Shown here one piece after another: positions 1-5,987 of a stretch of DNA of 6,079 bases. The position numbers and the translations under genes are program-made. Within the stretch, counting starts at the first letter, position 1. The number at the start of each line of letters is the position of its first letter. The stretch is from Dehalococcoidia bacterium (GTDB taxonomy: Bacteria > Chloroflexota > Dehalococcoidia > UBA2247). The stretch is from contig JAGHDJ010000063.1 of NCBI GenBank assembly GCA_021159955.1, forward strand, positions 1 through 6,079. Reading direction: 5' to 3'. The notes beneath the pieces are model-generated. The model saw nothing but the letters and a program-made list of their open reading frames with translations, did no database searches and was not told the origin of the DNA.

Positions 1-24
1 CGCATACTGATTAGATCTGCAGCC

Positions 25-285
25 ATGGCACGCTACTCTGAGCGAATGAAACAAGGCGTTAGACTAGCCAAAGCAACTATGGAAAAGCGTAACCAAGTAC
101 GAAAGGAACACAATGACAGTCCAAAACCTTTATTCAAAAGAAAACTTTATGAGCGCTATTCCCATCTAGGGCATCGCAACTTTCTGAGATATGGATACCG
201 TGCTTCGACTATAATGGAATCGCGTGCGATAAAAAAACAACTGAAACCATCATGGAATCGGCTCCGAAAAGAGATTGAAAAATAA
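25..285 (+). CDS. Small, highly basic protein of unknown function, possibly 5'-truncated
   Basis: I do not recognise this 86-residue protein. About 25 of its residues are Lys or Arg (about 29%) against 8 acidic ones, so it is strongly cationic and could bind nucleic acid, but that is only a guess from composition. It has no signal peptide, membrane segment or Cys motif. A Tyr/Arg/His-rich middle part (about residues 41-60, with LYERYSHLGHRNFLRYGYR) is its most distinctive stretch. The reading frame stays open from the ATG back to base 1 and there is no clear Shine-Dalgarno sequence before the ATG. It may therefore be the C-terminal end of a longer gene that begins outside the window; an internal ATG at 46 is another possible start. 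It ends with TAA, more than 250 bases before the next gene, and the next gene has its own promoter, so the two are probably separate units. That it is a real gene is likely but not certain. Confidence 0.55.
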   Translation: MARYSERMKQGVRLAKATMEKRNQVRKEHNDSPKPLFKRKLYERYSHLGHRNFLRYGYRASTIMESRAIKKQLKPSWNRLRKEIEK

Positions 286-396
286 CCATTCCATGTGCAC
301 AAACTACAATGGATATTCCTAAATTAAAATCATTTCTGCTTTCCAAAACTACCTCCATTAACCTCCCTGTTGACTAAACGCTGAAAGGGATAAACC

Positions 397-426
397 TGCA
401 CATTAAGCCGGTTCGTGTGCTATAAT
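397..426 (+). promoter_or_regulatory. Probable extended -10 promoter for miaB
   Basis: A perfect TATAAT lies at 421-426, preceded by TG plus one base (418-420), which makes an extended -10 element. A partial -35 (TGCACA at 397-402, four of six consensus bases) sits 18 bases upstream. Transcription would start near 433 and leave a leader of about 130 bases before miaB. An inverted repeat, GCACA at 398-402 and TGTGC at 416-420, brackets the spacer and could be an operator. The rest of the gap from 286 to 396 shows no clear terminator or gene. Confidence 0.5.
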
Positions 427-550
427 CGCCAGCGAAGTGGAGCATCATAAAGACTGAATTAACAATTACTCCTTAAGTCAACTCCCTTTTTTTGAAAAAA
501 TATCGCAGTGATAACTAAAAACAAGGAGCGAGTATAAAATTCGGTGGTCA

Positions 551-556
551 AGGAAG
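551..556 (+). promoter_or_regulatory. Ribosome binding site that favours the ATG at 565 for miaB
   Basis: AGGAAG lies 8 bases before the ATG at 565, an ordinary spacing. A better match, AAGGAG at 523-528, is 15 bases before an in-frame GTG at 544, which is too far for efficient initiation. MiaB proteins usually begin only a few residues before the conserved TxGCQMN motif, which also favours the ATG. Confidence 0.45.
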
Positions 557-564
557 CGTCAAGT

Positions 565-1857
565 ATGTCCCTCTATTACATCTGGACCATCGGCTGCCAG
601 ATGAACAAGGCAGACTCAGAACAAATATCCGCTTCTCTGGAAGAAGCAGGCTTCCAAGCTACCACGACTGCTCAGGACGCCAATATCATCGTGCTCAATA
701 GTTGCGTAGTTCGGGGCAGCGCCGAGCAGAAAGTATCTGACAAGCTGGATTCTCTTAAGTTTCTGAAACAAGGTCACCTCAAACCGAGTATAATTCTCAC
801 TGGATGTATGGTGAGCTCCAATATTGAACAGCTCGAGGAGAGATTCCCCCACGTGGACCTGTTCCTTAAGCCACAGGATATGAAGTCCTGGCATCGGTGG
901 CTGCAAAGCAAAAATATAAACCTTCCGCAGTGCGGAACACCACTCATCCCAGCACGACCCCCGCTAACCACTTATGTGCCCATAATCAAAGGGTGTAATA
1001 ATTTCTGCTCCTACTGTATCGTTCCCTATCGCAGGGGAAAAGAAATAAGTCACCCTATTGATGAAATCCGCGAGCAGGTCGAGTCGCTGGTTAAACGCGG
1101 CACGAAGGAGGTCACCTTGCTGGGACAGAATGTAGATTCTTACGGGCATGACCTGCCCTCCAAGCCGGACCTCGCCGATTTACTGTCCAACCTAAACGAC
1201 ATCTCAGGACTGGAGCGCATCCGTTTCCTGACCTCTCATCCTAAGGATATGTCTCTGAAACTAATTGAGACTACAGCCCGGCTGGACAAGGTCTGTGAAT
1301 GTATTTCGCTGGCGGTTCAATCGGGAGATAACGACATTCTGAAAGCAATGCGGCGCGGATACACGGTGGAGCAATACCGACTGCTGGTAGAGCAAATACG
1401 CAGCGCCATTCCAAAAGTTGCCATCAGCACCGACGTCATCGTGGGCTTTCCAGGAGAAACAGCAGCTCAGTTTCAAAATACGGTGTCCTTGCTATCTGAA
1501 CTGAGATTTGATATTGTCCACGTGGCAGCTTATTCCGTGCGCCCTGGCACCAGAGCCGCCAAATTTAACGATAACGTGCCACAGGAAGAAAAAGCACGGC
1601 GGCTGCACCTGATTGAGGCTATGCAGGAAAGCATTGCCTCTGAGATAAATGCACAGTTGCTGGGGGAAATAGAAGAAATTCTGGTAGAGGGGAAACGGAA
1701 GGACAGGTGGTATGGGCGCAGCAGAACTGATAAACTGGTGTTTTTTAATAGCGACACTTGCTATACAGGGCAAATGGTGAGTATAAAAATTACGTCCGCA
1801 GGCTCCTGGTCACTCAGGGGGAATGAGTGTGACACCTGTTGCACAAGTGCAATTTAG
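565..1857 (+). CDS. miaB: tRNA-2-methylthio-N6-dimethylallyladenosine synthase (MiaB)
   Basis: MiaB is a cytoplasmic radical-SAM enzyme with two iron-sulfur clusters. It adds a methylthio group to N6-isopentenyl-A37 of tRNAs that read UNN codons. Counted from the ATG at 565 (430 residues), the N-terminal methylthiotransferase domain has the three expected cluster cysteines at C11 (GCQMN), C47 (NSCVVR) and C81 (TGCMV). The radical-SAM triad CxxxCxxC is at C144, C148 and C151, followed by IVPYRRGKE, the MiaB form of this motif. STDVIVGFPGET lies further on in the radical-SAM domain, and a TRAM RNA-binding domain occupies about 365-420. GCQMN and IVPYxRG point to MiaB rather than RimO or MtaB. 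An in-frame GTG at 544 would add seven residues; the ATG is preferred for its ribosome binding site and the family N-terminus. An unusual feature is the short tail after TRAM ending in CDTCC. It follows its own promoter and precedes yajC by 51 bases. Confidence 0.95.
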   Translation: MSLYYIWTIGCQMNKADSEQISASLEEAGFQATTTAQDANIIVLNSCVVRGSAEQKVSDKLDSLKFLKQGHLKPSIILTGCMVSSNIEQLEERFPHVDLFLKPQDMKSWHRWLQSKNINLPQCGTPLIPARPPLTTYVPIIKGCNNFCSYCIVPYRRGKEISHPIDEIREQVESLVKRGTKEVTLLGQNVDSYGHDLPSKPDLADLLSNLNDISGLERIRFLTSHPKDMSLKLIETTARLDKVCECISLAVQSGDNDILKAMRRGYTVEQYRLLVEQIRSAIPKVAISTDVIVGFPGETAAQFQNTVSLLSELRFDIVHVAAYSVRPGTRAAKFNDNVPQEEKARRLHLIEAMQESIASEINAQLLGEIEEILVEGKRKDRWYGRSRTDKLVFFNSDTCYTGQMVSIKITSAGSWSLRGNECDTCCTSAI

Positions 1858-1908
1858 GTTATCATGATATATAGGCGAACAGGCTAAAAGAGGAGGTTTC
1901 TAGAAATT

Positions 1909-2280
1909 ATGTCTAAATCACGCACTGTCTTGACTATAACCAGCGTCTTACTGATGTGTTTGTTGCCACTTACGACTGGCTGTGTCCCCACTGATGGCGG
2001 AGAAGCAGGGGGAAGCGGAGGCAGTTCTTACACAATGCTCATCTTCATAGTGGCGATGTTCGCTATGATGTATTTCCTGATGATACGGCCACAGAGGAAA
2101 AAACAAAAAGAGCAAGAGCAAATGCAAGAGAGTCTGCACAAGGGTGATAATGTGGTCACCACGGCGGGAATCTACGGCGTCATAGAGAGAATCGGGAAGG
2201 AAAGCATAGTCCTGCGCATCGAATCCGGAGCTAGCATAAGGGTCTCCAAAAACAGCATCGCAGGTAAATTATCCTCGTAG
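1909..2280 (+). CDS. yajC: Sec translocon accessory protein YajC, with a lipoprotein-like N-terminus
   Basis: YajC is a small single-span membrane protein that associates with SecDF and SecYEG in protein export. This one has 123 residues. The membrane segment is at about residues 42-59 and runs straight into IRPQRKKQK (59-67), the family signature with its basic stop-transfer end. The cytosolic domain follows, with GDNVVTTAGIYGVIERI typical of the family. Unlike most YajC proteins it also has a hydrophobic N-terminal signal (residues 7-21) ending in LTTGC, with C25 as a possible lipidation site, and then a Gly/Ser-rich linker (30-40). The lipobox is imperfect because position -3 is Thr. AGGAGG at 1891-1896 lies 12 bases before the ATG, a slightly long gap. 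secD and secF, its frequent neighbours, are not here. It is 51 bases downstream of miaB and may be cotranscribed with it. Confidence 0.9.
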   Translation: MSKSRTVLTITSVLLMCLLPLTTGCVPTDGGEAGGSGGSSYTMLIFIVAMFAMMYFLMIRPQRKKQKEQEQMQESLHKGDNVVTTAGIYGVIERIGKESIVLRIESGASIRVSKNSIAGKLSS

Positions 2281-2289
2281 AACCGTAGA

Positions 2290-2309
2290 GGTGCCTGGAA
2301 GCAGGCACC
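2290..2309 (+). repeat. Perfect 8-bp inverted repeat after yajC (terminator-like hairpin or operator)
   Basis: GGTGCCTG at 2290-2297 and CAGGCACC at 2302-2309 are exact reverse complements around a GAAG loop. It begins nine bases after the yajC stop, where a terminator would be expected, but no run of T follows, so it is not a classical intrinsic terminator. It also ends two bases before a TATAAT box and so covers the position of a -35 element, where a repressor operator could sit. The sequence does not decide between these. Confidence 0.5.
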
Positions 2310-2311
2310 AG

Positions 2312-2317
2312 TATAAT
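2312..2317 (+). promoter_or_regulatory. Possible -10 box for the nadB operon
   Basis: A perfect TATAAT lies about 120 bases upstream of nadB. I find no recognisable -35 box at 15-19 bases upstream and no extended -10 TG, so the promoter would be weak or need an activator. If used, transcription would begin near 2323-2325 and give a leader of about 110 bases. The match could be chance. Confidence 0.3.
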
Positions 2318-2389
2318 ATCAAACAGGAATTCAACGCCGTGCCGTTACTATGAGCTCTCGAAAAAATGAGTTAGCGAGTGGAATAAAAG

Positions 2390-2428
2390 CACCCCTGAGG
2401 GTGACTGCTGGCATAAACTGACCCGGGG
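2390..2428 (+). promoter_or_regulatory. Candidate alternative hairpins that could mask the nadB ribosome binding site
   Basis: Two mutually exclusive foldings can be drawn by eye. In the first, CACCC (2390-2394) pairs with GGGTG (2399-2403) around a CTGA loop and leaves the nadB Shine-Dalgarno GGGGA (2425-2429) free. In the second, CCCC (2392-2395) pairs with GGGG (2425-2428) and GGGT (2399-2402) pairs with ACCC (2421-2424), with a 3-base bulge, so the Shine-Dalgarno is masked. This is the layout of a translational switch. It matches no riboswitch class I know, and no energy calculation was made. Confidence 0.3.
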
Positions 2429-2435
2429 AAATTAG

Positions 2436-3980
2436 ATGAAGAGTTATGACTATATCGTCGTTGGCAGCGGCATAGCAGGTCTCTACGCCGCTCTGATAGC
2501 AAAGGAACACGGAAGTGTCCTCATCTTAACCAAGAGTGCTATCGACGAATGCAACACTAGATACGCTCAGGGCGGTATCGCCGCTGCGCTGGGGAAAAAC
2601 GACTCTCCCGAGTTTCACCTGGAGGACACCATAGCTGCGGGAGCGGGGCTATGCGACCCTCAATCGACGCGCGTCCTGGTAGAGGAAGCATCGGACCGCA
2701 TCTCTGACCTGATAGATTTTGGCGTCCCCTTCGACACCATTTACGGTGAAATTGCCCTGGCAAAGGAAGCCGCCCACAGAACTGCCCGCATTCTGCATGC
2801 CGGCGGCGATGCCACAGGAGAATACATTGAGTCCACCTTGAGCCGCCAATTGAAAGTGGCAGGCATCAAAATACTGGAGCATTGCCTGGTCACCGAGATT
2901 CTCACGGAAAACGGGCAGATTAGAGGAGTGAAAGCCTTTGACTGCCACAGCAATTCCGCTGTCAGTTTTTCCTGCCATTTTCTAATCCTGGCAACCGGCG
3001 GAGCCGGACAATTATTTAAATTCACCACCAATCCGGATGTGGCAACCGGCGATGGCGTAGCCCTGGCTTTCCACGCGGGGGCAGAAATAGCAGATATGGA
3101 ATTTTTCCAGTTCCACCCTACCGCACTGCGACTGGCGGGGGCTCCAGTATTTCTCATAAGCGAGTCCATGAGAGGGGAAGGGGGAATCCTGCGCAACAAG
3201 TCTGGCTACAGGTTTATGCCCGACTACGACCCACAGGCAGAACTGGCTCCTAGAGATATCGTAGCCCGCAGCATCATTACCGAAGTAAATAAAACGGGGG
3301 GGGAGTGTGTCTTTCTCGACATGACCCCTCTGCCCCCTCACCACATTACCACTAGATTCCCTCACATCTCCCGATTCTGCATGAAATACGGATTGGACAT
3401 CAGCAAGGACCCCATTCCCGTATCCCCCGCCGCCCACTACATGATGGGGGGAGTCAAAACTAATTCATGGGGCGAGACCAATATCAAGGGACTCTTTGCC
3501 GCAGGAGAAGTCGCCTGTACTGGAGTACACGGAGCCAACAGACTGGCTTCCAATTCCCTGCTGGAAACAGTGGTTTTTGCCAAACGCATAATAGAGCGAA
3601 CCCAGAAAGATTTCACAGAAACCATCCAGCGAACCGAACCCGAGATACAGAACTACTACCACCTTCCAAGTCAGCGAAAAAACCTGACGAACTCCCTTCC
3701 ACTGAACTTGAAATCCTTCCAGTCCATTATGTGGAACAAGGTGGGCATCACCCGCTCGGGGACACAGCTTGAGGAGGCAGCAAACACCCTGTCAAGTTGG
3801 GAAGCTGATAAACCCCAGTCTTGCGATCGCCCCTCCTGTGAGTTGGACAATCTGGTAACAGTCGGACGACTGATGACCGAATCTGCCCTCATCAGGGAAG
3901 AGAGTCGCGGTGCCCATTTCCGCACCGATTTTCCCCATCAGCGACCAGAGTGGTTAAAACACATCATCTTCAAAAAATGA
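2436..3980 (+). CDS. nadB: L-aspartate oxidase (NadB)
   Basis: NadB is a cytoplasmic FAD enzyme that oxidises L-aspartate to iminoaspartate, the first step of de novo NAD synthesis. It can use oxygen or, in anaerobes, fumarate as electron acceptor. The 514-residue protein begins with the FAD-binding GSGIAG at 10-15, then TRYAQGGIAAAL (41-52). Residues that match the substrate-binding set of the E. coli enzyme are E111, H227 (in QFHPTAL), R273 (in LAPRD), H334 (in AAHYMMGG) and R369 (in GANRLASNS). Four of these have the same offset of 17 from E. coli numbering, so it is probably active and is not a succinate dehydrogenase subunit. A helical C-terminal domain follows, with RGAHFRTDFP near the end. 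GGGGA lies 6 bases before the ATG. A run of eight G at 3296-3303 is a possible slippage site. It starts an apparent operon, with the next gene 9 bases downstream. Confidence 0.96.
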   Translation: MKSYDYIVVGSGIAGLYAALIAKEHGSVLILTKSAIDECNTRYAQGGIAAALGKNDSPEFHLEDTIAAGAGLCDPQSTRVLVEEASDRISDLIDFGVPFDTIYGEIALAKEAAHRTARILHAGGDATGEYIESTLSRQLKVAGIKILEHCLVTEILTENGQIRGVKAFDCHSNSAVSFSCHFLILATGGAGQLFKFTTNPDVATGDGVALAFHAGAEIADMEFFQFHPTALRLAGAPVFLISESMRGEGGILRNKSGYRFMPDYDPQAELAPRDIVARSIITEVNKTGGECVFLDMTPLPPHHITTRFPHISRFCMKYGLDISKDPIPVSPAAHYMMGGVKTNSWGETNIKGLFAAGEVACTGVHGANRLASNSLLETVVFAKRIIERTQKDFTETIQRTEPEIQNYYHLPSQRKNLTNSLPLNLKSFQSIMWNKVGITRSGTQLEEAANTLSSWEADKPQSCDRPSCELDNLVTVGRLMTESALIREESRGAHFRTDFPHQRPEWLKHIIFKK

Positions 3981-3989
3981 AAGGTTCAG

Positions 3990-4412
3990 ATGGAGATAAA
4001 GTTCAAACCCATCGGGATAATACACTCCCCATACCAGAGAATGGAGGAAACTCCAAGGCAGGGGTCGTTCAGTCCAGAGAACTATAGCTCAATCGAAATA
4101 TTCCCGCAATACGAGAAAGGTTTGAATGATATCAAGAACTTTTCCCACATCATCGTCATATATTTCCTCCACAGGTCGAAGGGTTATTCTTTGCTGTCCA
4201 AACCCCAGCGACACAACGAGCTACGCGGCGTTTTTACCACACGAAGTCCCCACAGACCAAATCCGATAGGATTTTCAGCAGTGAAGCTGTTGGAAAAGAA
4301 GAAAGGGATTCTCACGGTAAGCGGACTTGATGCCCTGGACGACACTCCAGTCCTGGATATTAAGCCATATATCACGGAAAAAGATTCCCCTTTCAAAAAC
4401 AGCGTAGTATAA
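3990..4412 (+). CDS. trmO: TrmO/TsaA-family tRNA (t6A37) N6-methyltransferase, short form
   Basis: TrmO (YaeB, TsaA, formerly UPF0066) uses S-adenosylmethionine to methylate the N6 of threonylcarbamoyl-A37 in threonine tRNA. The 140-residue protein has the family signatures: IGIIHSPY at 8-15, GVFTTRSPHRPNPIG at 80-94 and LDALDDTPVLDIKPY at 113-127. The last usually reads DGTP; here the Gly is Asp. The E. coli protein is about 235 residues; this one stops after the core beta-barrel domain and lacks the C-terminal domain. Short forms of this kind are known, especially in archaea, so it is probably complete, but whether it acts on tRNA or another substrate is unproven. AAGG at 3981-3984 lies directly after the nadB stop and 5 bases before the ATG, so it is almost certainly cotranscribed with nadB. 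The family is sure, the substrate less so. Confidence 0.85.
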   Translation: MEIKFKPIGIIHSPYQRMEETPRQGSFSPENYSSIEIFPQYEKGLNDIKNFSHIIVIYFLHRSKGYSLLSKPQRHNELRGVFTTRSPHRPNPIGFSAVKLLEKKKGILTVSGLDALDDTPVLDIKPYITEKDSPFKNSVV

Positions 4413-4453
4413 TTTGAAAGAGGACAAGTAAGCCGACCCGATCAGGATAATCA

Positions 4454-5311
4454 ATGAACCCAACGCAAGAACAAATTAACAGGGCAATAGGCATCGCCCT
4501 GGATGAAGACCTGAGACAGGGAGACATCACCACCGATCCCCTGATACCTCAGGATATCGCGGCATGTGCCCGCATCACTGCCAAAGCCAATGGAGTATTG
4601 GCGGGAATAGAGGTGGCAGAAGCAGTATTTCATAAAGTTGATGACTCCCTCAAATTCAATGTGCTGATGCAGGACGGAACCCGAATGAACACGGGAGATA
4701 CAATAGCCACAATTAAAGGGTGTGCCGCCAGCATACTTAAGGCAGAGCGCACCGCACTTAACTTCCTCCAGCGTATGAGCGGCATCGCCTCAGAGACATC
4801 ACTTTACGTAACAGAGGTTGGCAATCTCCCTACCCAAATACTGGACACCCGCAAGACTGTCCCTGGACTGAGGGTGCTGGACAAATACGCCGTGGCGATG
4901 GGCGGAGGGACAAATCACCGCCAGCACCTGGGAGATGCCGTTCTTATAAAGGATAATCACCTGATGCTGCTGCGCTCTCAGGGCATATCCCTGAGGGAAA
5001 CAATCACTTTATCCAGAGAGAGAACTCCGAGAAACATAAAGCTTGAGGTAGAGGTTGAGACAGTCAAAGATGCCATTGAGGCGGCGAAAGCCGGCGCAGA
5101 CATCGTGATGCTGGACAATATGAGTCCTGATGATATGCGGCGCGCGGTAAAAGACGTGAACAAACGCGCATTATTGGAAGCATCGGGGGGCATAACTTTG
5201 GAGAACGTCAGAGCCATAGCTGAAACGGGCGTGGACTATATCTCCATAGGCGCCCTTACCCACTCGGTAAAAGCGCTGGATATCAGCCTGGACATGGAAA
5301 CTGCTCCATAA
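4454..5311 (+). CDS. nadC: Nicotinate-nucleotide pyrophosphorylase, carboxylating (quinolinate phosphoribosyltransferase, NadC)
   Basis: NadC condenses quinolinate with phosphoribosyl pyrophosphate and releases CO2 to give nicotinate mononucleotide in the cytoplasm, the third step of de novo NAD synthesis. The 285 residues are the usual length. The N-terminal domain has DEDLRQGDITTD (17-28) and ERTALNFLQRMSG (98-110). The barrel has the active-site series DTRKTVPGLR (131-140), KYAV (144-147), GGGTNHR (150-156) and IKDNH (165-169). It continues with EVEVE (198-202), MLDNM (219-223), EASGGI (242-247) and a phosphate-binding GVDYISIGALTHS (259-271). No key residue appears to be missing. AGGA at 4444-4447 is 6 bases before the ATG. 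It lies 41 bases after the trmO-like gene and shares its pathway with nadB upstream. The enzyme that links them, quinolinate synthase NadA, is not in this window. Confidence 0.97.
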   Translation: MNPTQEQINRAIGIALDEDLRQGDITTDPLIPQDIAACARITAKANGVLAGIEVAEAVFHKVDDSLKFNVLMQDGTRMNTGDTIATIKGCAASILKAERTALNFLQRMSGIASETSLYVTEVGNLPTQILDTRKTVPGLRVLDKYAVAMGGGTNHRQHLGDAVLIKDNHLMLLRSQGISLRETITLSRERTPRNIKLEVEVETVKDAIEAAKAGADIVMLDNMSPDDMRRAVKDVNKRALLEASGGITLENVRAIAETGVDYISIGALTHSVKALDISLDMETAP

Positions 5312-5333
5312 CCACAAGAAAGGTGCTTTTGAG

Positions 5334-5987
5334 ATGCTCATTACAATCATAGAGGCAAGAGACCTATCAGAAGCATGGTTTCTCTGCCTCAGAAAAGTAT
5401 TGACTGACGGCTACGAATACGTCATAGAACGAGGCAGCTACTCCGGGCAGAAAAGAAAGGGACTGGATTTCGCCTTAATCCACATCAAACACCCAGGCAA
5501 TCGTCCCCTGACACCCGACGTTCCACAGGGTATTCCAAATCCAACCTCAAACGAATACATTGAAAATTACCTTCCCTACCTGATGACAGACTGTGTGACA
5601 GAGGGAGAACAATATACCTACGGACAATACCTGCAACAGCAGATAGCAGAAGTAATCAAGATGTACCTTGAAGACGGTTACAACACCAACCAGGCATATA
5701 TGGCAGTGGGCGATACCAGCTCCATCAAACTCACCGACCCACCATGCCTGAGGGGAATAGACACCAGGGTGCGCTATGGGAAACTGCACTTCTTCCTCTA
5801 CTTCCGCTCATGGGATTTGTGGGCCGGTTTCCCCTCCAACCTGGCAGGGGTACAGTTGCTTAAAGAGTATATGGCATCCGAAATAGGCGTGGAAGATGGT
5901 GAAATAATAGCGATGAGTAAGGGGTTACACCTCTATGACTATTCCTGGGAAGTAGCCACCGCCAGCGCCGGACTCAATCCGGACTGA
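5334..5987 (+). CDS. thyA: Thymidylate synthase, short archaeal-type ThyA family
   Basis: Thymidylate synthase methylates dUMP to dTMP. The 217-residue protein is shorter than E. coli ThyA (264) but matches its active site with a constant offset of 8. C138 (in DPPCL) corresponds to the catalytic C146, and R158, S159, D161, G165, N169, H199 and Y201 correspond to R166, S167, D169, G173, N177, H207 and Y209. Asn at 169 favours dUMP; dCMP hydroxymethylases have Asp there. The His that follows the catalytic Cys in E. coli is Leu here, and Q165 is Phe. These changes and the short length fit the archaeal/methanogen-type branch, whose folate-like cofactor may differ. AAAGGTG at 5319-5325 lies 8 bases before the ATG, and nadC ends 22 bases upstream, so it probably belongs to the same operon. 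The last nine codons lie inside the terminal inverted repeat, so the C-terminus should be treated with some care. Confidence 0.85.
   Translation: MLITIIEARDLSEAWFLCLRKVLTDGYEYVIERGSYSGQKRKGLDFALIHIKHPGNRPLTPDVPQGIPNPTSNEYIENYLPYLMTDCVTEGEQYTYGQYLQQQIAEVIKMYLEDGYNTNQAYMAVGDTSSIKLTDPPCLRGIDTRVRYGKLHFFLYFRSWDLWAGFPSNLAGVQLLKEYMASEIGVEDGEIIAMSKGLHLYDYSWEVATASAGLNPD

Noticed and set aside
370..375. TTGACT as -35 box for miaB
   Set aside because: It lies 45 bases upstream of the TATAAT at 421, far outside the usual 15-19 base spacing, and no other -10 box fits it.
616..1773. Antisense open frames opposite miaB
   Set aside because: They lie fully within a well-supported gene and have no recognisable motifs or independent signals.
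1839..1852. TTGCAC-AA-GTGCAA dyad across the end of miaB as terminator or yajC promoter
   Set aside because: The loop would be only two bases and only three T follow, so it is a poor terminator. As a -35 it matches only three of six consensus bases, with a weak CATGAT 18 bases on.
2318..2435. Known NAD riboswitch upstream of nadB
   Set aside because: I could not match the conserved core of any NAD-binding riboswitch class that I know, so only a generic leader structure is reported.
2649..3437. Long antisense open frames opposite nadB
   Set aside because: They overlap a gene with conserved motifs and correct family length, and their translations show no recognisable domain; they are shadows of the nadB codon pattern.
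3467..3772. Second + strand frame inside nadB
   Set aside because: It overlaps the conserved NadB C-terminal motifs in another frame and its product has no family features.
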